In this document: piece after piece, positions 1 through 6,175 of the stretch
Numbering within the stretch: position 1 is the first letter of the stretch
Layout: each line of letters opens with the position of its first letter
Source: Chitinophagaceae bacterium
GTDB lineage: Bacteria > Bacteroidota > Bacteroidia > Chitinophagales > Chitinophagaceae
Assembly: GCA_947472635.1 (NCBI GenBank)
Contig: CANJDY010000173.1
Span: forward strand, 1-6,175
DNA length: 6,175 nt
Direction of reading: 5' to 3'
Made by a program: the position numbers and the translations under genes
The notes under the pieces: generated by a model
Databases searched by the model: none
What the model was told of the DNA's origin: nothing
The model's input: only the letters and a program-made list of their open reading frames with translations

Positions 1-60
1 AAGACTGAGGGCGGTACGCAATTTATTTACCCTCAATTCCTGAAGGGTAAGTCGTACTGA
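1..60 (+). CDS. C-terminal tail of an unidentified plus-strand protein (5' truncated)
   Basis: Frame 1 is open from the first base and reads 19 codons, ending FIYPQFLKGKSY, before a TGA at 58-60. The other two plus frames hit stops within this stretch. The codons look ordinary for the region and the segment is followed by AT-rich non-coding sequence, as expected at a gene's 3' end. Nineteen residues are too few to assign a family, and an open stretch this short can occur by chance. I infer a real gene end from the position and the drop in coding character after base 60. No function is proposed. Confidence 0.4.
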   Translation, partial: KTEGGTQFIYPQFLKGKSY

Positions 61-90
61 ATTCTGAAGTATGTTGAGCGATTTACGCAT

Positions 91-113
91 TTTTCAAAAT
101 TACAGTTTGAAAA
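91..113. repeat. AT-rich inverted repeat, possible weak terminator of the upstream gene
   Basis: TTTTCAAA at 91-98 is the exact reverse complement of TTTGAAAA at 106-113, with a 7-nt loop. It lies about 30 bp after the stop codon at 58-60, a sensible place for a 3' processing or termination structure. The stem has a single G-C pair and no T tract follows, so a protein-binding dyad or chance in AT-rich DNA is equally plausible. Confidence 0.25.
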
Positions 114-159
114 TTAATTGCGGGATAAAATTATATAAGTGGTTGAATGCGGTGGTGAG

Positions 160-194
160 CTACCTTATTATTTTGGGTAAAAAGTAATAGGTAG
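160..194. promoter_or_regulatory. Strong hairpin in the intergenic region (function unknown)
   Basis: Bases 160-174 pair with 181-194 to form a near-perfect stem around the 6-nt loop GGGTAA. The outer block CTACCT pairs with AGGTAG. A single T at 166 is bulged, and then ATTATTTT pairs with AAAGTAAT, including one T-G wobble. This gives 14 pairs. Neither strand has a T tract after the stem, which argues against a classical intrinsic terminator. It lies about 170 bp before the thiolase start and 100 bp after the upstream stop, so it could be the 3' end structure of the upstream transcript, a leader structure, or part of a small RNA. Confidence 0.4.
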
Positions 195-363
195 TATTCC
201 AAAGGAGGGAGGGTTCCTATCAAATATTAATTATCCCTACCAATAGATCGCTTCGTCGAAGAATGATTAACTTTACTTTCTCAGTAATAAGGCCCCGAAA
301 AAAGAAAAAATCTTTTTCAGCGGTATAGATGATTCCATTTAAACCTTTCAACCAAGCAGTAAT

Positions 364-1542
364 ATGATGGAAGTATACATTATAGCAGCGGGCAGAACAC
401 CTATTGGAAGTTTTGGCGGCACTTTAAAAAATTTTACAGCTACACAGTTGGGGGCCATTGCTATTAAGGGTTTGCTGGAAAATGTAGGTATGGCCCCAGA
501 ACTGGTAACGGATGTAATGATGGGATCGGTTATGCAAGCCAATCTTGGGCAGGCACCTGCGCGTCAGGCTGCCAAGTTTGCCGGCTTATCCGACCAGGTG
601 AATTGCACCACCATTAATAAAGTTTGTGCCAGCGGAATGAAATCCATCTCATTGGCAGCGCAAAGTATCCAGCTAGGCGATGCGAATATTGTAATAGCCG
701 GTGGTATGGAGAGCATGAGCAATGTACCCTTTTATTCAGATTCCATGCGCTGGGGTAACAAGTACGGCAATACGCAAATGATAGATGGACTAGTAAAAGA
801 TGGCCTAACGGATATATATGATGGCAAAGCAATGGGCCATGCAGCTGAACTTTGTGCAAGCACATGTGGTATCACGCGACAGCAGCAAGACGCCTACGCT
901 ATAGAAAGCTACCAGCGTTCACAAGCGGCTGTAAATGGAGGTAGATTTGATAATGAAATTATTCCTGTTGAAGTATTCCAGCGAAATGGGACGACAATAC
1001 TATTTGGCAAAGATGAGGAGCCCTTCAATGTTACTTTTGATAAGATTCCAAATCTTAAAGGAGCTTTTAGTAAAGACGGAACAGTAACTGCTGCCAACGC
1101 TTCCACTATGAATGATGGTGCAGCGGCTGTATTGCTAATGAGTAAGGAAAAAGCGGATGAGTTGGGGCTAAAACCCCTTGCCCGAATAGTGGGTTATGCC
1201 GACGCGGCGCAAGCGCCTGAATGGTTTACAACCTCTCCATCTTTGGCGGTACCCAAAGCGGTTCAAAAAGCAGGATTGCTAATGGAAGATATAAACTATT
1301 GGGAGCTCAATGAAGCTTTTGCCGTAGTAGGTATTGAAAATAGTAGGCGGATGAAGCTAGATCCCTCAAGGGTAAATGTAAATGGAGGAGCGGTAGCACT
1401 GGGGCATCCATTGGGTTGTAGTGGGGCAAGAATTATCGTAACGCTCATTAACGTGTTGAAGCAAAACAACGCTCGTTATGGGGCTGCAGGAATTTGCAAT
1501 GGAGGCGGAGGTGCCTCAGCGATGGTGATAGAAAATCTTTGA
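364..1542 (+). CDS. Acetyl-CoA C-acetyltransferase (biosynthetic-type thiolase)
   Basis: This gene encodes a cytoplasmic thiolase of 392 residues, the usual family length. The enzyme condenses two acetyl-CoA to acetoacetyl-CoA or runs the reverse thiolysis, feeding ketone-body, hydroxybutyrate, isoprenoid or fatty-acid/amino-acid degradation routes. The nucleophilic cysteine is C88 in [12 protein letters not shown]316 lies in the NEAFA motif, H348 in [10 protein letters not shown], and the proton-relay C378 in [10 protein letters not shown], so all catalytic residues are present at the classical Zoogloea thiolase positions. The [12 protein letters not shown] and [10 protein letters not shown] motifs resemble mitochondrial ACAT1 and bacterial AtoB/PhaA more than FadA. 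The start is ATG 364, and a second ATG follows directly at 367. There is no Shine-Dalgarno, as is normal in Bacteroidota. No pathway partner (CoA transferase, hydroxyacyl-CoA dehydrogenase) is visible nearby, so the exact pathway is open. A strong terminator follows at once. Confidence 0.95.
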   Translation: MMEVYIIAAGRTPIGSFGGTLKNFTATQLGAIAIKGLLENVGMAPELVTDVMMGSVMQANLGQAPARQAAKFAGLSDQVNCTTINKVCASGMKSISLAAQSIQLGDANIVIAGGMESMSNVPFYSDSMRWGNKYGNTQMIDGLVKDGLTDIYDGKAMGHAAELCASTCGITRQQQDAYAIESYQRSQAAVNGGRFDNEIIPVEVFQRNGTTILFGKDEEPFNVTFDKIPNLKGAFSKDGTVTAANASTMNDGAAAVLLMSKEKADELGLKPLARIVGYADAAQAPEWFTTSPSLAVPKAVQKAGLLMEDINYWELNEAFAVVGIENSRRMKLDPSRVNVNGGAVALGHPLGCSGARIIVTLINVLKQNNARYGAAGICNGGGGASAMVIENL

Positions 1543-1550
1543 TAAACTAT

Positions 1551-1596
1551 AAAACCGAGATGACATCTCTTAAAAAAAAGATGTCATCTCGGTTTT
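1551..1596. terminator. Bidirectional intrinsic terminator between convergent genes
   Basis: Bases 1551-1568, starting AAAACCGAGATG, are the perfect 18-bp reverse complement of 1579-1596, ending CATCTCGGTTTT. The 10-nt loop is CTTAAAAAAA. The stem begins with four A and ends with four T, the symmetric A-stem-T layout of terminators that work in both directions. It starts 8 bp after the thiolase stop codon and ends 17 bp beyond the receptor's stop codon on the other strand, so it can serve both converging genes. Confidence 0.85.
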
Positions 1597-1613
1597 GGGA
1601 GATGTCATCTCCC
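1557..1613. repeat. Three GATG-N-CATC palindromes at exact 21-bp spacing
   Basis: Three odd-length palindromes share the core AGATG-N-CATCT: GAGATG-A-CATCTC at 1557-1569, AGATG-T-CATCT at 1579-1589, and GGGAGATG-T-CATCTCCC at 1597-1613. Their centres are bases 1563, 1584 and 1605, each 21 bp apart, which is two helical turns. The first two copies also form the arms of the terminator stem. The third has 8-bp arms of its own and its last base is the final base of the receptor's stop codon (TAG on the minus strand). The third copy could pair with the first and compete with the terminator fold. Whether this is a protein-binding array, a dispersed repeat or a duplicated terminator arm cannot be told from one locus. 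Confidence 0.7.
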
Positions 1614-3976
1614 TATAATTTTACTCCCAGTGTAATACCATAGGTTTTTGGATCACCTAGCCTTACTGCACCAAAATCATATCCGTAACTGACATAATTG
1701 TTATTGGCAAGATTACGCCCCCAGAATTTTAATGACCATCCTGGAACACTGATACCAATACTTGAATGTAACAAGTTGTAGGAAGGTTGCGAAACGGTAT
1801 TGGCCAAATCAAAAAATTGCTGTCCTATATACTTCCACTCACCCCTGAAAGTTATTTTTATTTGATGCTTCTGCGAAAGGGTAGCTCCGTATTGGGCGGC
1901 CAAAAGGGAGGTTACGTCCGGAGAGAAAAGTTGTTTTTTTCCGGTGAGGTCGGCAACCGCTCCGTATTGCGCCAGTTTGAGATTGTTAAAGCTGGCATCT
2001 GTATATCCAAAATTGTAATCCAACTGAATACCATTCAACAACGCATGGGATTCTAGTTCTATTCCTTTGCTAGTCAACTTACCCGTGTTTTTTGTAATTG
2101 TAACGGCATCCGGTAAAACTAGGGTAGGCACTTGCGCATCATTTACAGCAGAATAAAATGCAGTAATGTTCAAAACTAAGCGATTATTAAAAAAATTGTT
2201 TTTTATTCCTATTTCATAATTATGACTGTATTCGGGCTGGTAAGCAAATAAAGCCGGCTGTGAGGGGTCCGATGATAGCGGTGTTAAACCACCCGCACGA
2301 AAACCCTTGCTATAATTCACAAATAATAAATGGTTGTTGCATACGGCATAACTAACCGAAAGTTTGGGTGAAACTGAGTGAAAGGCCGCACTGGCAGAAG
2401 TATCAGGCTGGAAATCAAATATTGGGTTTGGGTTTGGATCCATTTGGTACTGCCCAAGAATAGATTGTTCCTTTTTTTCCCGGTCGTAGCGGATGCCTGT
2501 CGTCAAATTTAATTTGCTTGTTAGGGTATAAGTACCTTGAGCATATACTGCAATCCCATCGCTGGTAGCTTTGGCACTGTTAATGAGTGAAAAGTTTTTG
2601 TCTGGAGATCCTACCATCGCTGCATCTTTACCAAAGTGGATGGCTTGCTTGGTAGGATTGTCTTGGTGAAAAAAGTAGGCGCCTGTTGTCCACTTGAAAG
2701 CGGATGTTGAAGCCGCTGGAGAAGAAAATTTAAATTCCTGCGTTATTACTTTTACCTTATTCCAGTCCTTTCCATAATTGTTGATTAGGGTAATACCATC
2801 AATCGGAGAAAAATCTGCATCCATCGGATTATCGTAAAAACGGTAATTGGATTGATAGGCAGTTTGTGAGCTGAAGCTAACTTTTTTCCCAAAGTGATTA
2901 GCAGATAAAGAGGCGTTAAAAATATTATCAGTCATATTAGATACTGCATCCTGACTGAGTTGAAAAGGATTCTTTAGTGCATCTTCGATGCCTGATACCA
3001 GCGGAAAGGCACCCTTGTTGCGGTTATTATTATGTTTTACATTTAGAGTGATGCTCCACTTATTTGTGGGCAGGTACTTCAAATAGTAATTTCCAGTAAA
3101 ACTATTTTGCTTGTCAAAGGGAGTATGATTGAATTGGTTGGTATAAAATCCATTGGATTGATCATACAATGCGGCCATTCCAATATATAGCTTCTCTTTT
3201 ATTAGTGGTGCACGGAATCCGGCAGAATATCTTTGCAAGCCTGTATTGCCACTGGTGATTTCAGCAAAGCCACTGGCCTTATTGCCCGGCTGCCGGGTGA
3301 TAATATTGATAACTCCAGCTGTTGCATTTCTACCATAAAGTGTACCCTGTGCCCCTCTTAGTATTTCGATACGCTCTACATCAAATAATTGGGCAATATA
3401 AGTATCTAGACTAAACTGGTTTACACCATCAATATAGGTGGCAACTGCCGGATCGTAAGAAGTGGTGGCAATACCCCTTAAGGAGGAAACATTTCTTCTA
3501 TCCCCGGGATCGGCACTATAAAAATTTGGTACGATTGCAGCAAGTTCCTTATTATTCCATAACCTATATTCTTCCACTTGACGTGCAGAGAGGGCAGTAA
3601 TGCTTGCAGGTATTTCCTGCAAAAGTTCTTCAGTTTTTTGGGCAGTCACTACCACCTGGTCTAACATTGTAGGAGAAAGTTGCAGTTGGATGCTCAGTGG
3701 TATACTAGCATTGGAAATATTAAGTGAGTGGCTATAGTCAGCATATCCATTCGCTGAAATCTGTAATGTAAATGAACCTGGATCTACACTGGGTAGCGTA
3801 AAAAATCCTTTTTGATCGGTTACAGTACCTACGGAACTATTTAATAAACGAACGCTAGCACCAGCAATTCCTCGAGAGGAGGCATCTGTAATAGTTCCAG
3901 AAATTTTTACTGGTTGCTGAGAAAAAGCATTTGCAGTAAAGGTTGCACTTAGTAGAAATAAGAATAATTTTTTCAT
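1613..3976 (-). CDS. TonB-dependent outer-membrane receptor with N-terminal carboxypeptidase-regulatory-like domain
   Basis: This is a 787-residue outer-membrane importer of the FecA/siderophore-receptor type. Residues 1-19 (MKKLFLFLLSATFTANAFS) are a Sec signal peptide. Residues ~24-100 form a CarboxypepD_reg-like beta-sandwich with GTITDASSRGIAGASVRLL. DQVVVTA at 106-112 is a TonB-box-like segment. The plug spans ~118-233 and includes VERIEILRGAQGTLYGRNAT and INIITRQPG. A 22-strand-type barrel follows to the C-terminus, with the family pattern FVNYSKGFRAGGL and a closing strand YGITLGVKL that ends in Leu instead of the common aromatic. It is shorter than SusC proteins and has no SusD gene beside it, so a glycan SusCD pair is unlikely. 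The substrate is unknown. An upstream in-frame TTG at 4051 or ATG at 4030 would add a repeat-encoded leader; ATG 3976 is chosen because the signal peptide begins there. Confidence 0.93.
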   Translation of the reverse strand: MKKLFLFLLSATFTANAFSQQPVKISGTITDASSRGIAGASVRLLNSSVGTVTDQKGFFTLPSVDPGSFTLQISANGYADYSHSLNISNASIPLSIQLQLSPTMLDQVVVTAQKTEELLQEIPASITALSARQVEEYRLWNNKELAAIVPNFYSADPGDRRNVSSLRGIATTSYDPAVATYIDGVNQFSLDTYIAQLFDVERIEILRGAQGTLYGRNATAGVINIITRQPGNKASGFAEITSGNTGLQRYSAGFRAPLIKEKLYIGMAALYDQSNGFYTNQFNHTPFDKQNSFTGNYYLKYLPTNKWSITLNVKHNNNRNKGAFPLVSGIEDALKNPFQLSQDAVSNMTDNIFNASLSANHFGKKVSFSSQTAYQSNYRFYDNPMDADFSPIDGITLINNYGKDWNKVKVITQEFKFSSPAASTSAFKWTTGAYFFHQDNPTKQAIHFGKDAAMVGSPDKNFSLINSAKATSDGIAVYAQGTYTLTSKLNLTTGIRYDREKKEQSILGQYQMDPNPNPIFDFQPDTSASAAFHSVSPKLSVSYAVCNNHLLFVNYSKGFRAGGLTPLSSDPSQPALFAYQPEYSHNYEIGIKNNFFNNRLVLNITAFYSAVNDAQVPTLVLPDAVTITKNTGKLTSKGIELESHALLNGIQLDYNFGYTDASFNNLKLAQYGAVADLTGKKQLFSPDVTSLLAAQYGATLSQKHQIKITFRGEWKYIGQQFFDLANTVSQPSYNLLHSSIGISVPGWSLKFWGRNLANNNYVSYGYDFGAVRLGDPKTYGITLGVKL

Positions 3977-3981
3977 CCAAT

Positions 3982-3989
3982 GGGGGGGG
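3982..3989. repeat. C8/G8 homopolymer just upstream of the receptor start codon
   Basis: There are eight consecutive G on the plus strand (eight C on the coding strand), followed upstream by T and three more G. The tract ends five bases before the receptor ATG, directly in the ribosome-binding region. Runs of this length are prone to slipped-strand length changes and, in other bacteria, control surface-protein expression. Phase variation here is inferred only. Confidence 0.6.
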
Positions 3990-3996
3990 TGGGTAA

Positions 3997-4065
3997 GTGA
4001 ATAATGAATAGTGAATGGTGAATAGCGCATTATTGCCCATTCACCATTCAAAATTCACCATTTTA
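3997..4065. repeat. Inverted heptanucleotide repeat element (RTGAATR family)
   Basis: Four tandem 7-mers GTGAATA, ATGAATA, GTGAATG and GTGAATA occupy 3997-4024. After a 13-nt spacer, the same motif runs in opposite orientation as CATTCAC, CATTCAA, AATTCAC and a decayed CATTTTA (4038-4065). The inner 12 bp (4012-4023 and 4039-4050) are perfectly complementary around a 15-nt loop, and the full 27-nt arms match at 20 positions. The last degenerate unit overlaps the TAA stop of the dehydrogenase gene. Heptamer arrays of this kind are known as short tandemly repeated repetitive sequences in cyanobacteria, and similar ones occur in Bacteroidota. There is no T tract, so it is not an obvious terminator, although the hairpin could shape the mRNA between the two genes. 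Confidence 0.75.
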
Positions 4066-6175
4066 TTTTGAAATAAATTCTATTGATTGCAAAGCAATGG
4101 TAGCTACCTCTGAAACATTCAAGGGTTTGCTAACAACGAAAAGCGTGTGAAGTTTTTTATCTACTGTCGGTATGTCAAATTTCAATAAGGTACCTTCTCC
4201 AATGGGTAATTTTATATCGCCCTTGCTACCTGGTTTTAAAATGATCTCGGCAATTTTTTTACCATCCGGAGCATCTAAATGTATTTCAAAAGTGGTAGCA
4301 TACAATGGAGCCTTGTTCCATCCTATTTTAATAGCAGCTGAACTTACTCCGGTAAGATCAATGTCATCCTGTCCAATGAAACCACCCGAAACAGGTACCG
4401 ATACAAAATTCATTTTTTCAATTCTTATTTCGGTAAAACCGTTGTTATTTTTTTTGCCTTTAAAATTCATGGTAGGGCTTCTTAAAGACACTGCAGCATT
4501 TCCCTGTAGTGGTTTGATGCCGGAAGCTCCATTGTCAATATAGGTAGCCCTTACAACCAACTTCCCTGTACCTTTTGGCTCCTTGCCCAAGGTAGCATTA
4601 ACCGATCCATTGATTGGCAGCGATTTTTTGGTTTGTTCTGGTACAGCTAATGATTGAATCCATTCGATCATTTGCCTTGCTTCATCCTCCTTTAAATTCG
4701 GGTGGGCTGGCATTGCCACATCACCCCATACACCTGCACCTCCTTTGATTATTTTATTTTGCAGTTTTTCAGCTGCAGCAGGGTCTTTTAGGTATCGCTT
4801 GGCAACTTCTGCAAATGCGGGACCTACCGATTTTTCTTCTTGTTTGTGGCAAGCTTTACAGTCCAATGTTTGGGTGAGTGTTCTGCCAATCAATACTTCT
4901 GTCATCACCTGGTGTCCCATCAATGCCCCCGCTTTATCTGTACCTTCAATGTAGTCGGCCGATATCAAAATATTCTTCAGATTACTGATAGGATCTTTTT
5001 CATCCTTATCGGTAATGCTTACCGAATAATTTACTGGCTTATTCAAAAAATAAAAAGTTTGATTCCCGCTTAAGCTAATGTTTACTACTGGAGCTTCATT
5101 GCCCGCGTAAAGAGAAGCATGATTGCTAGTGGTTGTATTATTGTCGTCACTTACGGCAACAGACAAATTGAAATCCCCTGGCTTTTCATAGGTGTATTGA
5201 AGACGGGGCTCGCTTGTTTGTTTTTTTACTCCATTCCCCAAATCCCATACATAATTCATTTTGTCTTTTTCGGGGTCAATAGCACTTACAGTAGCCGTAA
5301 TGGTTAGCGGCAATCTTCCCGAAGTCTTGTCTACCACAAAATCTTTTACTTTTGGTGCAAGGTTGCCGGGATTAAAATCAATCCTGGAAAGTCCTGCATC
5401 CGAGTTTTTGGTAAACCAGCCATTACCATATTCTAGCATGTATAATTTCCCATCCGGTCCCACTTCCATGTCGATGACGGAGTTGAATTTAGTGCTTTCC
5501 ATAAAGGGCTCCATCTTGTCGAAGTCACCGTTTGGTAAAAGGGTTACCGCTTTGATCCAGCCGCGAATCCAGTCATATACGAATAATTTTTTGTTGTAAT
5601 AATCCGGCATTCTTGTTTCGGAAGGAAACATATCTGTGTAATAAACTGGCCCTGCCATTGCATTTCGTCCACCGGTTCCTACTTGAGGGAAATCTTTGGA
5701 ATCTGCATAAGGATACCAAATAAAGGCAGGTTGTGCAGGTGGCAATTGTTGTACTCCTGTATTATTGTGAGAAGCATTGAGCGGTTTTGCGGGGTCAAAT
5801 ATATCGCCCGATTTGCCGGTTTGATAGTCGTACGCATGATAGGGGTAATTATTGCCCACAAACAACGGCCAGCCAAAGAAGCCAGCTTTCCTTGCTTGGT
5901 TGATTTCATCATACCCTCTAGGGCCTCTAACTCCAAAACTATCAACGCCTGCATCTGGTCCCACTTCCCCCCAATAGAGGAAATTATTTTTCTGATCAAT
6001 TGAAATGCGGTAAGGATTCCGGTTGCCCTGAACATAGATTTCTGGACGGGTACCAGCCGTTCCTTTTGGATATAGGTTCCCTTCTGGAATCTCATAAGTT
6101 CCATCTGCTTTTACTCGGATACGTAAAATTTTACCGCGTAGGTCATTGGCATTACCTGAAGTGCGGCGGGCATCA
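4063..6175 (-). CDS. Secreted PQQ-type sugar dehydrogenase-PKD-cytochrome c-carbohydrate-binding fusion (N-terminus beyond window)
   Basis: The frame is open from the right edge (first full codon at 6174) to TAA at 4063-4065, giving 703 residues without their N-terminus. Residues 1-~270 are the C-terminal part of a glucose/sorbosone dehydrogenase beta-propeller (SGNANDLRGKILRI, GNRNPYRIS, WGEVGPDAG, later IDMEVGPDGKLYMLEYG). Residues ~274-358 are a PKD domain (DPEKDKMNYVWDLGNG, YTYEKPGDF), followed by a second Ig-like stretch to ~410. A class I cytochrome c occupies ~416-511, with haem motif CKACH (C439, C442, H443) and probable axial Met488 in AMPAHP. Residues ~519-703 look like a CBM6-type beta-sandwich. 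The likely role is periplasmic or surface oxidation of a sugar-like substrate, with electrons passed to the attached haem. PQQ use and substrate are inferred from family. A GTG at 5964 is internal, not the start. Related Bacteroidota proteins often carry a ThuA-like domain further upstream, which cannot be checked here. Confidence 0.9.
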   Translation of the reverse strand, partial: DARRTSGNANDLRGKILRIRVKADGTYEIPEGNLYPKGTAGTRPEIYVQGNRNPYRISIDQKNNFLYWGEVGPDAGVDSFGVRGPRGYDEINQARKAGFFGWPLFVGNNYPYHAYDYQTGKSGDIFDPAKPLNASHNNTGVQQLPPAQPAFIWYPYADSKDFPQVGTGGRNAMAGPVYYTDMFPSETRMPDYYNKKLFVYDWIRGWIKAVTLLPNGDFDKMEPFMESTKFNSVIDMEVGPDGKLYMLEYGNGWFTKNSDAGLSRIDFNPGNLAPKVKDFVVDKTSGRLPLTITATVSAIDPEKDKMNYVWDLGNGVKKQTSEPRLQYTYEKPGDFNLSVAVSDDNNTTTSNHASLYAGNEAPVVNISLSGNQTFYFLNKPVNYSVSITDKDEKDPISNLKNILISADYIEGTDKAGALMGHQVMTEVLIGRTLTQTLDCKACHKQEEKSVGPAFAEVAKRYLKDPAAAEKLQNKIIKGGAGVWGDVAMPAHPNLKEDEARQMIEWIQSLAVPEQTKKSLPINGSVNATLGKEPKGTGKLVVRATYIDNGASGIKPLQGNAAVSLRSPTMNFKGKKNNNGFTEIRIEKMNFVSVPVSGGFIGQDDIDLTGVSSAAIKIGWNKAPLYATTFEIHLDAPDGKKIAEIILKPGSKGDIKLPIGEGTLLKFDIPTVDKKLHTLFVVSKPLNVSEVATIALQSIEFISK

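Larger units (their letters stand above)
61..363. other. Non-coding region upstream of the thiolase gene
   Basis: This 303-bp stretch has no convincing reading frame on either strand. It contains an 8-bp AT-rich inverted repeat (91-113), a long hairpin (160-194), a purine-rich AAAGGAGGG run at 201-209 with no start codon at a usable distance, a perfect short dyad CTTCG-T-CGAAG at 251-261, and a weak 7-bp A/T hairpin at 299-317. A TAACTTTA at 268-275 resembles the Bacteroidota -7 element TAnnTTTG at seven of eight positions, but no matching TTTG -33 element lies at the expected distance upstream. The thiolase promoter is presumably in here but cannot be placed with confidence. Confidence 0.6.

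Noticed and set aside
201..209. AAAGGAGGG, a strong Shine-Dalgarno look-alike
   Set aside because: No ATG, GTG or TTG lies within 5-15 bases downstream, no reading frame begins there, and the genes in this window do not use such sites.
268..275. TAACTTTA as a Bacteroidota -7 promoter element for the thiolase
   Set aside because: It matches TAnnTTTG at seven of eight positions, but no TTTG -33 element is present at the right distance, and such matches are frequent in AT-rich DNA.
299..317. AAAAAGA / TCTTTTT hairpin upstream of the thiolase
   Set aside because: It has only seven pairs, six of them A-T, in a poly-A region. This is expected by chance.
614..865. Open frame opposite the thiolase gene
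   Set aside because: It lies wholly antisense to a well-conserved thiolase, shows no recognisable motif and is rich in Cys/His as is typical of shadow frames.
1787..2056. Open frame opposite the receptor barrel
   Set aside because: It is antisense to conserved receptor sequence and has no domain, signal peptide or upstream site.
4049..4056. GAATTTTG on the minus strand as a -7 element for the receptor promoter
   Set aside because: The only nearby minus-strand TTTG (4090-4093) leaves a 33-bp spacer, far longer than the usual ~19-21, and the match lies inside the heptamer repeat.
3997..4062. Heptamer array as a CRISPR or attachment site
   Set aside because: The units are 7 bp without spacers and there are no cas genes or integrase nearby.
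5962..5964. GTG at 5964 as the start of the dehydrogenase gene
   Set aside because: The frame continues upstream without a stop to the window edge and encodes conserved propeller sequence, so this codon is an internal valine.
5679..6104. Minus-strand frame of 141 codons overlapping the dehydrogenase in another frame
   Set aside because: The dehydrogenase frame carries clear family motifs throughout this stretch (GNRNPYRIS, WGEVGPDAG), while this frame has none.

Overview
The window looks like a piece of a Bacteroidota chromosome, most likely from the Chitinophagaceae/Sphingobacteriia side of the phylum. The evidence is a moderately AT-rich composition, no Shine-Dalgarno sequence in front of the genes, a TonB-dependent receptor with an N-terminal carboxypeptidase-regulatory-like domain, and a secreted PQQ-type sugar dehydrogenase fused to PKD, cytochrome c and carbohydrate-binding-like domains. 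That fusion is, from memory, common in Bacteroidota. The lineage is inferred from gene content, since no rRNA or other marker gene is present.

Layout. Positions 1-60 hold the probable C-terminal tail of an unidentified plus-strand gene. Positions 61-363 are non-coding and contain two inverted repeats, one of them a strong 15-bp hairpin at 160-194. Positions 364-1542 (+) encode a complete acetyl-CoA acetyltransferase (thiolase) of the ACAT1/AtoB type. It converges on the next gene across only 70 bp, which hold a perfect 18-bp bidirectional terminator hairpin and three copies of a GATG-N-CATC palindrome whose centres are exactly 21 bp apart. Positions 1613-3976 (-) encode a complete TonB-dependent outer-membrane receptor. 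Its 5' leader carries a C8 homopolymer five bases before the ATG and an inverted array of 7-bp repeats. Positions 4063-6175 (-) encode the C-terminal ~700 residues of a multidomain sugar dehydrogenase/cytochrome c protein, whose N-terminus lies beyond the right edge.

How the genes relate. The two minus-strand genes run in the same direction with 86 bp between them and could share a transcript. One is an outer-membrane importer and the other an exported oxidoreductase with a haem and a likely glycan-binding end, so a joint role in handling an extracellular carbohydrate or a metal/cofactor is possible but unproven. The thiolase is cytoplasmic central metabolism, is transcribed toward them, and is probably unrelated. 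No CRISPR array, tRNA, rRNA, transposase or toxin/defence system is visible. The least ordinary elements are the non-coding repeats, not the proteins.
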